Source: Klebsiella quasipneumoniae subsp. quasipneumoniae (lineage in GTDB: Bacteria; Pseudomonadota; Gammaproteobacteria; Enterobacterales; Enterobacteriaceae). Taken from it: a DNA stretch of 64,000 bases. Below, piece after piece: positions 9,527-17,904 of the stretch. The stretch is taken from NCBI RefSeq assembly GCF_020525925.1, contig NZ_CP084876.1, positions 2,976,001 through 3,040,000 of the forward strand. Reading direction: 5' to 3'. Below the pieces are notes generated by a model, which had not been told where the DNA came from, did no database searches, and was given only the letters and a program-made list of their open reading frames with translations. A program made the translations under genes and the position numbers. How positions within the stretch are numbered: position 1 is the first letter of the stretch; every line of letters begins with the position of its first letter.

Positions 9527-10663
9527 CTATTTCAGGTTGGTTTTAAAGAACTGCTCAAACTGACTAAAGGGAATTTTGCCTGCGGCGTTGTCATAAAGAT
9601 CGACATGGTTTGCGCCAGGGACAATCACCAGTTCTTTCTCGTTGCTGCCAATAGCCTTATAGGCAGCTTCGGCAAAATAGCGAGAATGGGCTTTTTCGCC
9701 AGTCACGATAAGCGTCGGAATAGTCACTTCGCCGGCATAATTCAGCAGCGGCATATTCATAAACGACAGCGGCATCGTCGCATTCCTTGCCCCGGTTGAA
9801 TTAACCGAACGCGGATGGAAACCACGCGGCATACGGTAATAATCGAAGAACTCTTTCAGGACCGGGTTGGGATTGACGGGCAAGGTTTCCGGCAAAATAC
9901 GATCGGCAGCGCTGACGTTGCCTTTATCATCAACATAAATGTCATGCCCGCCGGGGGCGAAAGTGCCGTTTGCCGCATCCTTCCAGCGCTGCGCGTTCAG
10001 GTACTGCAGTACCGCTCGGCGGTCGGCTGTCGTGTAGCGGTCTTTGCCATCGCCGACTCCATGCCCCATCGCGCGGCTCATGTCATACATGACGCTGGTC
10101 GCCACCGCTTTGACGCGCGTATCCATCGCCGCGTCGTTTAAGGCCATACCGCCCCATCCGCAAATGCCGAGCAAACCGATACGGTGGCGATCCACCTCTT
10201 TTTGCAGGCCCAGAAAGTCCACCGCGGCACTGAAATCCTCGGTATTGATGTCCGGCGAAGCCACGTTACGTGGGTAGCCACCGCTTTCACCCGTATAGGA
10301 TGGGTCAAACGCCAGGGTGACAAACCCTTGTTCAGCCAGCGTCTGTGCATACAGGCCGCTGGATTGCTCTTTTACCGCGCCGAAAGGACCGCTAACGGCA
10401 ATGGCGGCCAGTTTGCGGTCGCCGCGATCCTTCGGCAAATAGAGGTCCCCGACCAGGGTGATCCCGTAGCGGTTGGTAAAGGTCACCTTACGGTGATCCA
10501 CTTTCGTGCTCTCAGCAAACGTTTTATCCCATTTTTCGCCCAGGGAAACGGGCGCGTTCGGATTGGTCGTATCTGCATAACTCATCGTTGTGACTCCACT
10601 TAATGAGACGCACAGCAGCATGGCGGGTATCGCGGCTGTCAGTTTTTGGGTGAAAGCAGTCAT
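9527..10663 (-). CDS. ycjY: alpha/beta hydrolase, YcjY family
   Basis: The start at 10663 follows an AAGGGG ribosome-binding site and opens a signal peptide of about 30 residues ending in MSYA, so the 378-residue enzyme is probably periplasmic. An in-frame ATG five codons upstream is less well placed. The nucleophile elbow reads GLLGICGWGG (Cys168), with cysteine where most hydrolases have serine, as in dienelactone hydrolases. The late histidine is in GANHVDLYD. In E. coli ycjY adjoins pgrR and mppA, as it roughly does here. The substrate is unknown. The signal peptide and neighbours suggest a role near cell-wall metabolism, but that is inference. Confidence 0.82.
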   Translation of the reverse strand: MTAFTQKLTAAIPAMLLCVSLSGVTTMSYADTTNPNAPVSLGEKWDKTFAESTKVDHRKVTFTNRYGITLVGDLYLPKDRGDRKLAAIAVSGPFGAVKEQSSGLYAQTLAEQGFVTLAFDPSYTGESGGYPRNVASPDINTEDFSAAVDFLGLQKEVDRHRIGLLGICGWGGMALNDAAMDTRVKAVATSVMYDMSRAMGHGVGDGKDRYTTADRRAVLQYLNAQRWKDAANGTFAPGGHDIYVDDKGNVSAADRILPETLPVNPNPVLKEFFDYYRMPRGFHPRSVNSTGARNATMPLSFMNMPLLNYAGEVTIPTLIVTGEKAHSRYFAEAAYKAIGSNEKELVIVPGANHVDLYDNAAGKIPFSQFEQFFKTNLK

Positions 10664-10835
10664 CAAATTCCCCTTCATTAAACGTGATAGAGACGGTTTT
10701 CATACGGACAACGCTGCTGTGCTTTGTTGTCATGCGCCCATTATAGTTAGCAGGATTAGTGCTGATTAGAGGGTGAAAAATGCTAGAATTAATATCATAT
10801 TGTTATAAATAACAGACGACAGTAGAGAGGGACCG

Positions 10836-11720
10836 ATGGCAAAACGGGAAAACTATAACGATCTTTATCTGTTTATGCAGGTGGTGCGGGAAGGCAGTTT
10901 TACCGCCGCAGCGCAACGACTTGGCCTGGCGCAGTCCGGGATCAGCCGTGCGGTTCGTGAACTTGAAGAGCGCCTGGGCGTTCAGCTTCTGGTGCGCACC
11001 ACCCGCCGTTTGTCGCTCACTCAGGCGGGTGAACAGCTCTATCACAATGTCGAATCCGGTTTCGACGCCTTAGATATGGGACTCGCCACGCTGGCCCACT
11101 ATCGTCAAACGCCCTCCGGTACGGTACGCATCAATGCCAGCCAGCATGCCATTGATAAAGTCCTGCTGCCGAAGCTGGCAGTATTTAAACAACGCTATCC
11201 CGATATCAGACTGGAACTGATCAGCGAAAGCCGGTTTGTCGATATTATTGCGGAGCGATTCGATGCGGGCGTACGTCTGGGCCCGGAAGTCGGAAGCGGC
11301 ATGATTGCGGTGCGCATTTCGCCCGATATGGAGATGGCGGTGGTGGGTACACCGGAACATTTTCGACGCTACGGCTTTCCACAAACGCCCGCCGATTTAG
11401 TCGTCCACCCCTGCATCGCTTATCAGTTTGGCGACGGCAGCCTTTACGCCTGGGAACTTAACGTGGATGGCAAAAAAATCACTCATCCGCCGCAGGGACA
11501 GTGGGCTTTCGCCGATAGCTATATGGAAGCCAAAGCGGCCAGGCTCGGTCTGGGGCTGGCCTATGTCCCGGAAGAACTGATTACCGACGATCTAGCGCAG
11601 GGCACGCTTATCCGGGTGCTCCAACGTTATAGCCAGCGTCTGGAAGGTTCATTTCTCTATTACCCGCACCGCAATGTGTCGCCCGCGCTGAGAGCGGTTA
11701 TTGATACATTGCGAATGTAG
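10836..11720 (+). CDS. pgrR: LysR-family transcriptional regulator, PgrR (YcjZ)
   Basis: A 294-residue LysR protein with an N-terminal winged helix (about residues 6-65, GSFTAAAQRLGLAQSGISRAVRELEERLGVQL) and a C-terminal effector domain. The ATG follows GAGAGGGACC. Sequence and location match E. coli PgrR, which represses mppA, mpaA and other peptidoglycan-turnover genes. Here it diverges from the ycjY-MFS-AKR unit across 172 bp of AT-rich DNA that likely holds both promoters and its operator. Regulation of mppA and mpaA nearby follows from the E. coli work, not from a site I could pin down. Confidence 0.8.
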   Translation: MAKRENYNDLYLFMQVVREGSFTAAAQRLGLAQSGISRAVRELEERLGVQLLVRTTRRLSLTQAGEQLYHNVESGFDALDMGLATLAHYRQTPSGTVRINASQHAIDKVLLPKLAVFKQRYPDIRLELISESRFVDIIAERFDAGVRLGPEVGSGMIAVRISPDMEMAVVGTPEHFRRYGFPQTPADLVVHPCIAYQFGDGSLYAWELNVDGKKITHPPQGQWAFADSYMEAKAARLGLGLAYVPEELITDDLAQGTLIRVLQRYSQRLEGSFLYYPHRNVSPALRAVIDTLRM

Positions 11721-12043
11721 CAGAGGTTGCCTGCGCGTAGCAGGTATCGGTTGGCGGAGGGGGCTGAGCTCAGAGCTTTCGCTTAATTCCGAACTATGCA
11801 AATTGTCATGCAAGGCGGAAATGATCTTATATCAGTATTAATTTTGCGACTTGCCTATTTGATTATAAAGTTATAATACAGCACCGCTTCGTAACAAGTT
11901 AAACAACGCATATTTCCCTGCTGCGCAAACCCTTTTTCTTCGCCTACCCACGCCTGTTCTTGAAATACCTCTAAAACGCTTAAGCATTGCATTCCACCTC
12001 AGGACTGCCAGGCTATCGCTACGTCAATGGCAAAGGAGGCGTA
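11721..12043. other. intergenic region upstream of the VOC gene
   Basis: This 323-bp gap has no convincing gene. The middle (about 11830-11890) is AT-rich and contains a TATAAT hexamer at 11872-11877 with a TTGCCT 15 bp upstream, a weak promoter candidate for the VOC gene. A short GAGCTC-centred palindrome lies near 11767. No terminator with a U-run was seen after pgrR. Confidence 0.35.
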
Positions 12044-12430
12044 ATGAAAGTCCTCAATATTCTGATCCGTCGATGCGTGCTGCTGAGCTGTTATGAAGAA
12101 ACCGTTTCGTTCTATGAAAACCTCATCGCGCAGAAGGCGAGGTTGCGCTTCGACTATCCCGAATACGACCTCAAACTGGCGCAGGTGGGTTCGGTGCTTT
12201 TAATCGGCGGAACCGAGAAAAGCCTGGCGCCTTTTCGCGCTACCGAGGCCACTTTCCTGGTCAACGACATTTCCGCCTGGGAGAAACATCTGCCTTCCAC
12301 CGGAGCAACGATTATCAACCCGGTGAAGATCGTGCCAACCGGCTGGAACATGCTGGTTCAGCATCCGGATGGTATGATTGCCGAATACGTTGAGCATCAT
12401 GACAAAAACCCAGCGGATGAGATCTTCTGA
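12044..12430 (+). CDS. VOC (glyoxalase/dioxygenase superfamily) protein
   Basis: I chose the ATG at 12044 because AAAGGAGGCGTA precedes it and the encoded 128 residues begin at the first VOC strand (MKVLNILIRRCVL). An upstream ATG would add a non-conserved leader. The fold pattern is beta-alpha-beta-beta-beta: SFYENLI, LKLAQVGSVLLIGG, ATFLVNDI, and a C-terminal DGMIAEYVEHH typical of bleomycin-resistance/glyoxalase-like proteins. A metal ligand Glu is plausible in AEYVE, but the other ligands are uncertain. Function is unknown; it may modify or bind a small molecule. It sits as an extra gene between pgrR and mppA, which adjoin each other in E. coli. Confidence 0.78.
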   Translation: MKVLNILIRRCVLLSCYEETVSFYENLIAQKARLRFDYPEYDLKLAQVGSVLLIGGTEKSLAPFRATEATFLVNDISAWEKHLPSTGATIINPVKIVPTGWNMLVQHPDGMIAEYVEHHDKNPADEIF

Positions 12431-12526
12431 TGCTTCGCTTTTAGAGGGTTAGACCTGGTTTCAGTCGGCCATACTACCAGAAAAGTGATGCTTTCTACTG
12501 TGGCGGGAGAAGGTGAGCAGGAGAAA

Positions 12527-12548
12527 CTGGCGCCGTAATCCGCGCCAG
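12527..12548 (-). terminator. intrinsic terminator for mppA
   Basis: The 7-bp stem CTGGCGC/GCGCCAG is followed on the minus strand by TTTCTCC. It lies 50 bp past the mppA stop, in the convergent gap with the VOC gene. The U-run is short. Confidence 0.5.
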
Positions 12549-12597
12549 CTCCGGGTTCAGCAATGGCTACCTGCCCTGAGCAGGAGGCCAGTACGCA

Positions 12598-14214
12598 TCA
12601 GTGTTTAACGATATACATGGTACGGCTATAGGCCACATCTTCCGGGTTGGTGATCGGGTAGCCTTTCAGCCACGGCTTAATCAGCCGACCGTTGGTGTAC
12701 TGGTAGATCGGCGCAATCGGCGCTTTGACCATAATGATCTTCTCCGCCGCGTTGTAATCGTCGTTACGCGCTTTGGCTGAATTTTCCACCGCCGCCTGGG
12801 CGAGGATTTTGTCGTATGCCGGATCGTTAAAGCGGGAGATATTTCCGCTGTGGGTGGAGGTCAGCAGCGACAGGAAGGTGGACGGCTCGTTGTAATCCCC
12901 TACCCACGAGGCGCGGATCACATCGAAATTGCCGGTGTTGCGGCTGTCGATATAGGTTTTCCACTCCTGATTCTGCAGCTTCACTTCCACGCCGAGGTTC
13001 TTCTTCCACATCGACGCCACCGCGATGGCAATCTTCTGGTGGTTCTCAGAGGTGTTATACAGCAGCGTCAGCTTCAGCGGGCGATTCGGGCCATAGCCGG
13101 CGGCAGCCAGCAGGGCTTTCGCCTGAGCGTTAAGCTCGGCCTGACTCATGCTCTCAAACTGCGACGGCTGCGGCGTGAAGCCCGCCGTTACGTCCGGGGT
13201 AAAGCGCCAGGCCGGTTTTTCCCCGGTCCCCAGCACCTTCTCCGCCATCACCCGGCGATCGATGGTCATACTCAGCGCCAGTCGCACCCGCTCGTCCGCC
13301 GTCGGCCCTTTTTGGGTATTAAAGGCGTAATAGTAGGTGCCCAGCTGCGGTGGGGTATACACCTGCCCCGGAATATCCTTCAGCAGCTTCTGATACATAT
13401 TTTTCGGGAAAGATTCGGTGATATCGATATCGCCGGCCAGATAGCGTTTGGTGGCGGCGGACTCCTGGTTGATCGGCACAAAGGTGACCTGCTGGATCAC
13501 CGTTTTGGCGTTATCCCAGTAGTGGGTGTTGGGCACCACTACCAGCTTTTCATTCACGACGCGATCTTTCAGAACATAGGCGCCATTGCCCACCAGGCTG
13601 CCGGGCCGCGTCCAGTTTGCCCCGCTGTCGACGTTCGCCTTTTGTACCGGGTAGAAGGCAAAGCTGGCGGTCAGGTTGCTGAACCACGGCAGCGGCTTAT
13701 CCAGCTGCACCCGCAGGGTGTGGGCGTCGACGGCGGTGACCCCCAGGGTCTCCGGCGCGGCTTTGCCGTCAATGATGTTCTGCGCGTTGGCGATCCCCGC
13801 CAGCGCGGCAAACCAGGCGAACGGCGAGGTGGTTTTCGGGTCCACCAGACGCCGCCAGCTATAGACGAAGTCCTCAGCGGTGACAGGCGTGCCATCGGAC
13901 CAGCGGGCGTTATCGCGCAGGGTAAAGGTCCAGACGCGGTTATCGTTGCTCTGCCAGCGGGTCGCCACGCCCGGGATCAGGTTGCCTTTCGCATCCTGAT
14001 TGACTAAACCTTCAAACAGATCGCGGATCACCTGGATTTCCGGCAGGCCCACCGCTTTAGCGGGATCTAACGAGGCGGGTTCATCTTTGATATGGCGCAC
14101 TAACAGCTGGTTTTCCGCCAGTACCGTGCCCGGCGGTACGTCCGCCGCCCAGGCCAGAGAAGATACGCTGGCTAACCACAGCGCGCCGCATGTCAAAGCG
14201 ACAGGATACTTCAT
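12598..14214 (-). CDS. mppA: periplasmic murein-tripeptide/oligopeptide-binding protein MppA
   Basis: A 538-residue solute-binding protein of ABC-importer family 5 (OppA/DppA type). The start at 14214 (MKYPVALTCGALWLASV) gives a clean signal peptide cleaved near SLAWA and has AGGGGATC upstream; its length equals E. coli MppA. Family signatures include AKAVGLPEIQVIRDLFEGLV, TFTLRDNARWSDGTPVTAEDFVYSWRR and RVRLALSMTIDRR. In E. coli it captures L-Ala-gamma-D-Glu-meso-Dap and passes it to the Opp permease for recycling. It diverges from mpaA, whose product cleaves that peptide inside the cell, across 187 bp that should carry both promoters and probably PgrR control. Confidence 0.93.
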   Translation of the reverse strand: MKYPVALTCGALWLASVSSLAWAADVPPGTVLAENQLLVRHIKDEPASLDPAKAVGLPEIQVIRDLFEGLVNQDAKGNLIPGVATRWQSNDNRVWTFTLRDNARWSDGTPVTAEDFVYSWRRLVDPKTTSPFAWFAALAGIANAQNIIDGKAAPETLGVTAVDAHTLRVQLDKPLPWFSNLTASFAFYPVQKANVDSGANWTRPGSLVGNGAYVLKDRVVNEKLVVVPNTHYWDNAKTVIQQVTFVPINQESAATKRYLAGDIDITESFPKNMYQKLLKDIPGQVYTPPQLGTYYYAFNTQKGPTADERVRLALSMTIDRRVMAEKVLGTGEKPAWRFTPDVTAGFTPQPSQFESMSQAELNAQAKALLAAAGYGPNRPLKLTLLYNTSENHQKIAIAVASMWKKNLGVEVKLQNQEWKTYIDSRNTGNFDVIRASWVGDYNEPSTFLSLLTSTHSGNISRFNDPAYDKILAQAAVENSAKARNDDYNAAEKIIMVKAPIAPIYQYTNGRLIKPWLKGYPITNPEDVAYSRTMYIVKH

Positions 14215-14401
14215 AAGATCCCCTTTAAAATGAGAAAAAAACACCGCCAACAGAGCGATAATTATTTGTTTCATCACCTGAAATTGCAAACAACATATGA
14301 TAGAAAATTGATGTGCCGTCGGATTTCACGCCTCAGGGAATGGGTTTGATTCCAGCACGCTTTTCGCCAACACTACATAATAACGACACACAGGAAGCCC
14401 T

Positions 14402-15109
14402 ATGTCTATTTCACGTCCTCGCCCGCAGCGCGGCGACTTTCCGCCGGGGACCCGGCAGTACGGCAGCTCGGAACTGGGCGCGCCGCTGCTGTGGTTTCCT
14501 GCGCCGATGGCCGACAGCCGCAGCGGCCTGATTATTGCCGGCACCCACGGCGATGAGAATTCGTCGATTGTGACCCTCTCCTGCGCCCTGCGCACCCTGA
14601 AGCCGGAGCTGCGCCGCCATCACGTGGTGCTGACGGTCAATCCTGACGGCTGTCAGCTCGGGCTGCGCGCCAACGCCCGCGGCGTTGACCTCAACCGTAA
14701 CTTTCCGGCCGCTAACTGGAGACAAGGGGAAACGGTGTACCGCTGGAACAGCGCGGCGACGGAACGAGACGTGGTGTTATTGACCGGCGAACAGCCGGGC
14801 TCGGAGCGAGAGACCCAGGCCCTGTGTCAGTTGATCCATCAGATCCATCCGGCGTGGGTGGTCTCCTTTCACGATCCGCTGGCCTGCATCGAAGACCCGG
14901 GACACAGCCCGCTGGGACACTGGCTGGCCGACGCCTTCTCACTACCGCTGGTAGGCAGCGTGGGCTACGACACCCCAGGTTCCTTTGGCAGCTGGTGTGC
15001 TGATATCGGACTCCCCTGCATCACCGCTGAGTTCCCGCCGGTCTCCGCCGACGAGGCAACCGAGCGTTACCTGCCGGCGATGACCGACCTGCTGCGCTGG
15101 CAGGCTTAA
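14402..15109 (+). CDS. mpaA: murein peptide amidase A
   Basis: A 235-residue M14-family zinc carboxypeptidase. The zinc ligands His49 and Glu52 are in GTHGDENSS and His157 is in VVSFHDPL; the substrate-binding NRNFP motif is at 98-102 and a late glutamate in TAEFPP is the likely catalytic base. MpaA hydrolyses the gamma-D-Glu-Dap bond of murein tripeptide in the cytoplasm, releasing L-Ala-D-Glu for the epimerase encoded next door. No signal peptide is present. The stop codon overlaps that of the convergent ycjG by 4 bp, leaving no room for a terminator between them. Confidence 0.93.
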   Translation: MSISRPRPQRGDFPPGTRQYGSSELGAPLLWFPAPMADSRSGLIIAGTHGDENSSIVTLSCALRTLKPELRRHHVVLTVNPDGCQLGLRANARGVDLNRNFPAANWRQGETVYRWNSAATERDVVLLTGEQPGSERETQALCQLIHQIHPAWVVSFHDPLACIEDPGHSPLGHWLADAFSLPLVGSVGYDTPGSFGSWCADIGLPCITAEFPPVSADEATERYLPAMTDLLRWQA

Positions 15110-16071
15110 AGATGAAGCACGCCGGTGCTGAACCGCAGCGCCGGCTCGACGTCCACCGCCAGCCATGTCGGGCCGTCGAGGTCGGCGAAGCGCGCCAGCG
15201 GCGCCAGGGGTAGCGCGGCGGCGATCCCGCGCGAGGTGCAGAGCATACAGCCCAGCATCCGTCCAAAGCCCTGTCGTTCTGCCTCCTCGGCGAGGGCCAG
15301 CGCTTCGGTCAGGCCGCCCGTTTTGTCCAGTTTGATATTGACCATCTCATAGCGTCCGCGCAGCCTGGGCAGGCTCTCCCGGGTATGGCAGCTCTCGTCG
15401 GCGCAAATTGGCAGCGGATGGACGAAATTTTCCAGCGCCGCATCGGCGTCGGCAGGGAGCGGCTGCTCAAGCATCGCCACGCCGAGGTCCGCCAGCAGCT
15501 GGCAGCGCGCCGCCAGCCCCTCGCTGTGCCAGGATTCATTGGCGTCGACAATAAGCGTAGCCTCCGGCGCCGCCTGACGGATAGCGATTAACCGCTCGCT
15601 GATCAGCCGGTCGTCGAGCTTCACCTTCAACAGCTGAGCGCCCTTCTGCCACAGCGCCGCGGCGCTGGCCGCCATCTGATCCGCCGTGCCAATGACCACC
15701 GTCTGGGCGGTGATCACCCGGTTTGGCAACGTCACCCCCAGCAGCTGGGGCAAGGTTTTGCCTTCGCGCCGCGCCTGCAGATCCCACAGGGAGCAGTCAA
15801 TGGCATTGCGCGCGGCGCCTGCCGGTAGCAGCCGCTGCAGCTGTTCGCGGGTAAGTCCCGCCTCCAGCTGCTCGCCGATCGCCATCACCTGGGCCATGAC
15901 CGAAGCGATGCTCTCGCCATAGCGGGGATACGGGGTGCATTCCCCCACCCCTTTCACACCGTCCTCTTCCAGTTCCACCACCACCACTTTTGCCTCGCTG
16001 CGGCTACCGCGGGCGATCACAAAGGGGGTGTGGAGCGGCCAGGCTTCCTCATACACTCGCACGTTGCGCAT
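15106..16071 (-). CDS. ycjG: L-Ala-D/L-Glu epimerase
   Basis: A 321-residue enolase-superfamily enzyme of the muconate-lactonizing subgroup, same length as E. coli YcjG (AEE). The start at 16071 has AGAGGACAAGGGA upstream. The catalytic KxK pair is Lys149/Lys151 and Lys247 is the opposite base; metal ligands are Asp176, Glu202 and Asp225. It interconverts L-Ala-D-Glu and L-Ala-L-Glu so that the dipeptide released by MpaA can be degraded. Together with mppA and mpaA it makes a complete uptake, cleavage and epimerisation path for recycled murein peptide. It is convergent with mpaA and divergent from tpx. Confidence 0.94.
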   Translation of the reverse strand: MRNVRVYEEAWPLHTPFVIARGSRSEAKVVVVELEEDGVKGVGECTPYPRYGESIASVMAQVMAIGEQLEAGLTREQLQRLLPAGAARNAIDCSLWDLQARREGKTLPQLLGVTLPNRVITAQTVVIGTADQMAASAAALWQKGAQLLKVKLDDRLISERLIAIRQAAPEATLIVDANESWHSEGLAARCQLLADLGVAMLEQPLPADADAALENFVHPLPICADESCHTRESLPRLRGRYEMVNIKLDKTGGLTEALALAEEAERQGFGRMLGCMLCTSRGIAAALPLAPLARFADLDGPTWLAVDVEPALRFSTGVLHL

Positions 16072-16173
16072 TCCCTTGTCCTCTCTGGTAAATGTTAAAT
16101 AGGGTTTGCCGTGTAGCTGGCGGATGTCATACACTACTCGCGACGTTAACTATATGTAAACAGGAAGATAACC

Positions 16174-16680
16174 ATGTCACAAACCGTGCATTTCCAGGGC
16201 AACCCCGTTTCTGTTCAGGGCACCATTCCGCAGGCAGGCGCTAAAGCGCAGCCGTTTACGCTGGTCGCCAAAGATCTCTCTGACGTCGCGCTGAGCCAGT
16301 ACGCCGGCAAACGTAAAGTACTGAATATTTTCCCGAGCATTGATACCGGCGTGTGCGCCGCATCAGTGCGTAAATTCAACCAGCTGGCCGCTGAACTGGA
16401 CAACACCGTGGTGCTGTGCATTTCCGCTGACCTGCCGTTCGCCCAGTCCCGCTTCTGCGGCGCGGAAGGCCTGAGCAACGTGGTGACCCTTTCCACGCTG
16501 CGCGGCGCCTCGTTCCTCGCTGACTACGGCGTCGCCATCGCCGCCGGTCCGCTGGCGGGCCTGGCCGCTCGCGCGGTGGTCGTTATCGATGAAAACGATC
16601 AGGTTGTCTACAGCCAGCTGGTGAACGAAATCACCGAAGAGCCGGACTACGACGCCGCGCTGGCCGCCCTGAAAGCCTGA
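16174..16680 (+). CDS. tpx: thiol peroxidase
   Basis: A 168-residue atypical 2-Cys peroxiredoxin, essentially the E. coli protein. The peroxidatic Cys61 is in [12 protein letters not shown] and the resolving Cys95 in SRFCGAEG. It reduces alkyl and hydrogen peroxides with thioredoxin. The ATG follows an AGGAAGATAACC ribosome-binding site. It is a single-gene unit between ycjG (divergent) and a clear downstream terminator. Confidence 0.97.
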   Translation: MSQTVHFQGNPVSVQGTIPQAGAKAQPFTLVAKDLSDVALSQYAGKRKVLNIFPSIDTGVCAASVRKFNQLAAELDNTVVLCISADLPFAQSRFCGAEGLSNVVTLSTLRGASFLADYGVAIAAGPLAGLAARAVVVIDENDQVVYSQLVNEITEEPDYDAALAALKA

Positions 16681-16727
16681 TAACAGACTGCCCGGGGGCA
16701 TCGCGCCTGCGGACATGCTATGTACTC

Positions 16728-16754
16728 AGCCCTCGCTCTGCGGGGGCTTTTTAT
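16728..16754 (+). terminator. tpx intrinsic terminator
   Basis: An 8-bp stem AGCCCTCG/CGGGGGCT with a 5-nt loop is followed by TTTTTATT. Its U-run overlaps the stop codon of the convergent AbrB-type gene. Confidence 0.8.
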
Positions 16755-17803
16755 TGCCGCGGCGCATAGCGGGAAATAGCCCGCGCCATCGCCGGGCCGG
16801 TCAGCAGGATGGTAAACAGCCGCAGCGTCTGTAGCGCCATAATAAACGACATATCCGCCCGGGTGCCGGCGGCGATAATCGCCACCGTGTCGAGTCCGCC
16901 AGGGCTGGTGGCCAGATAGGCGGTCATGAAATCCATCTGCAGAATGTGGGTCAGGCCGAGGGCCATCAGGGCGCACATCAGGATTAGCCCAAGAATGGAG
17001 GCGATAATCTGCGGCAGCGTCTTCAGGGCCAACAGAAAAACCGCCTTGTTAAACTGCAGTCCCACCGTCCAGCCCAGCACCGCGTAGGCCATCGCCAGCA
17101 GCCACTCCGGCAGCTCCAGCATCACCCAGCCGCCCCCCTGGGCCAGCGCGCCGAGCAGCATCGGCAGCAGCATGGCGCCGGAAGGAATGCGCAGCCGCAC
17201 GCCCAGCCAGCAGCCCGCCGCTGTCAGCAGCAGCGTTAAAGGGAAATGAAGGGTCAACGGTGGAAACCAGACGATAGCCTGGCTCATTGTTTGCGCCTCG
17301 TTGCCCAGGGCATAGCGCACCACCAGCGCCGCCGCGCCGACGACAAACAGCACTCGCAGATACTGCATCAGCGCCACCAGGCGTACATCAGCCCCGTACT
17401 CCTGAGCCATCACCACCATTGCCGACGCCCCGCCGGGAGAGCTTCCCCAGGCGCCGGTGGCGCCCGGCAGCGCGCTGTAGCGGACCAGCAACCAGCCGGT
17501 GAGGCCGCTGATCGCCAGGGTCGTTAACAGGATCGCCAGCACCAGCGCCCAGTTGTTGAACAGCACGCCAAAAACGGAGGGGTTAATGGCGCGGGCGATC
17601 ATACAGCCGACGATAGCCTGCGCCGCCAGATAACAGGCGCGGGGGATCCTCAGCTTCACCCCGCGCAGGCTCAAAATGAGACCGGCAATCAGCGGCCCCA
17701 GCAGCAGCGCTGCCGGCAGATGAATGCGTAACAGCAGCGAGGAAAAGAGAATTGAGAGCAGCAGCAATGTCAGCCATTGCCCGATCGCGCGACGCGACGC
17801 CAA
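16751..17803 (-). CDS. AbrB-type membrane transporter (ammonia monooxygenase-like annotation family)
   Basis: A 350-residue polytopic inner-membrane protein, with about ten hydrophobic segments arranged as two internal repeats. Each repeat carries a conserved Gly-rich stretch (GSSPGGASAMVVMAQEYGAD near 120-140 and ATSPGGLDTVAIIAAGT near 295-312), diagnostic of the AbrB duplication family. The start appears to be TTG at 17803: no ATG or GTG is in frame upstream, and GGGGTGG lies 6 nt before it. Transport function is inferred from the family; the substrate is unknown. E. coli K-12 has no gene here between tpx and tyrR, so this is an insertion relative to that backbone. Confidence 0.85.
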   Translation of the reverse strand: MASRRAIGQWLTLLLLSILFSSLLLRIHLPAALLLGPLIAGLILSLRGVKLRIPRACYLAAQAIVGCMIARAINPSVFGVLFNNWALVLAILLTTLAISGLTGWLLVRYSALPGATGAWGSSPGGASAMVVMAQEYGADVRLVALMQYLRVLFVVGAAALVVRYALGNEAQTMSQAIVWFPPLTLHFPLTLLLTAAGCWLGVRLRIPSGAMLLPMLLGALAQGGGWVMLELPEWLLAMAYAVLGWTVGLQFNKAVFLLALKTLPQIIASILGLILMCALMALGLTHILQMDFMTAYLATSPGGLDTVAIIAAGTRADMSFIMALQTLRLFTILLTGPAMARAISRYAPRQ

Positions 17804-17874
17804 TATGCACCACCCCGGAAAAAGGATTAAAAAACCAGTATATACAGGTTTGGCCCGCTTTGCAGGCCGGGATA

Positions 17875-17894
17875 CCGGCGACGAGCGTCGCCGG
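17875..17894 (-). terminator. hairpin downstream of tyrR
   Basis: An 8-bp GC-rich stem CCGGCGAC/GTCGCCGG with a 4-nt loop lies 11 bp past the tyrR stop. No U-run follows, so termination here would be Rho-assisted, or the hairpin protects the 3' end. Confidence 0.4.
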
Positions 17895-17904
17895 CGTTCA
17901 GCGA

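Noticed and set aside
12850..14007. A 385-codon open frame opposite mppA
   Set aside because: Antisense to an intact OppA-type gene; composition is typical of GC-driven shadow frames.
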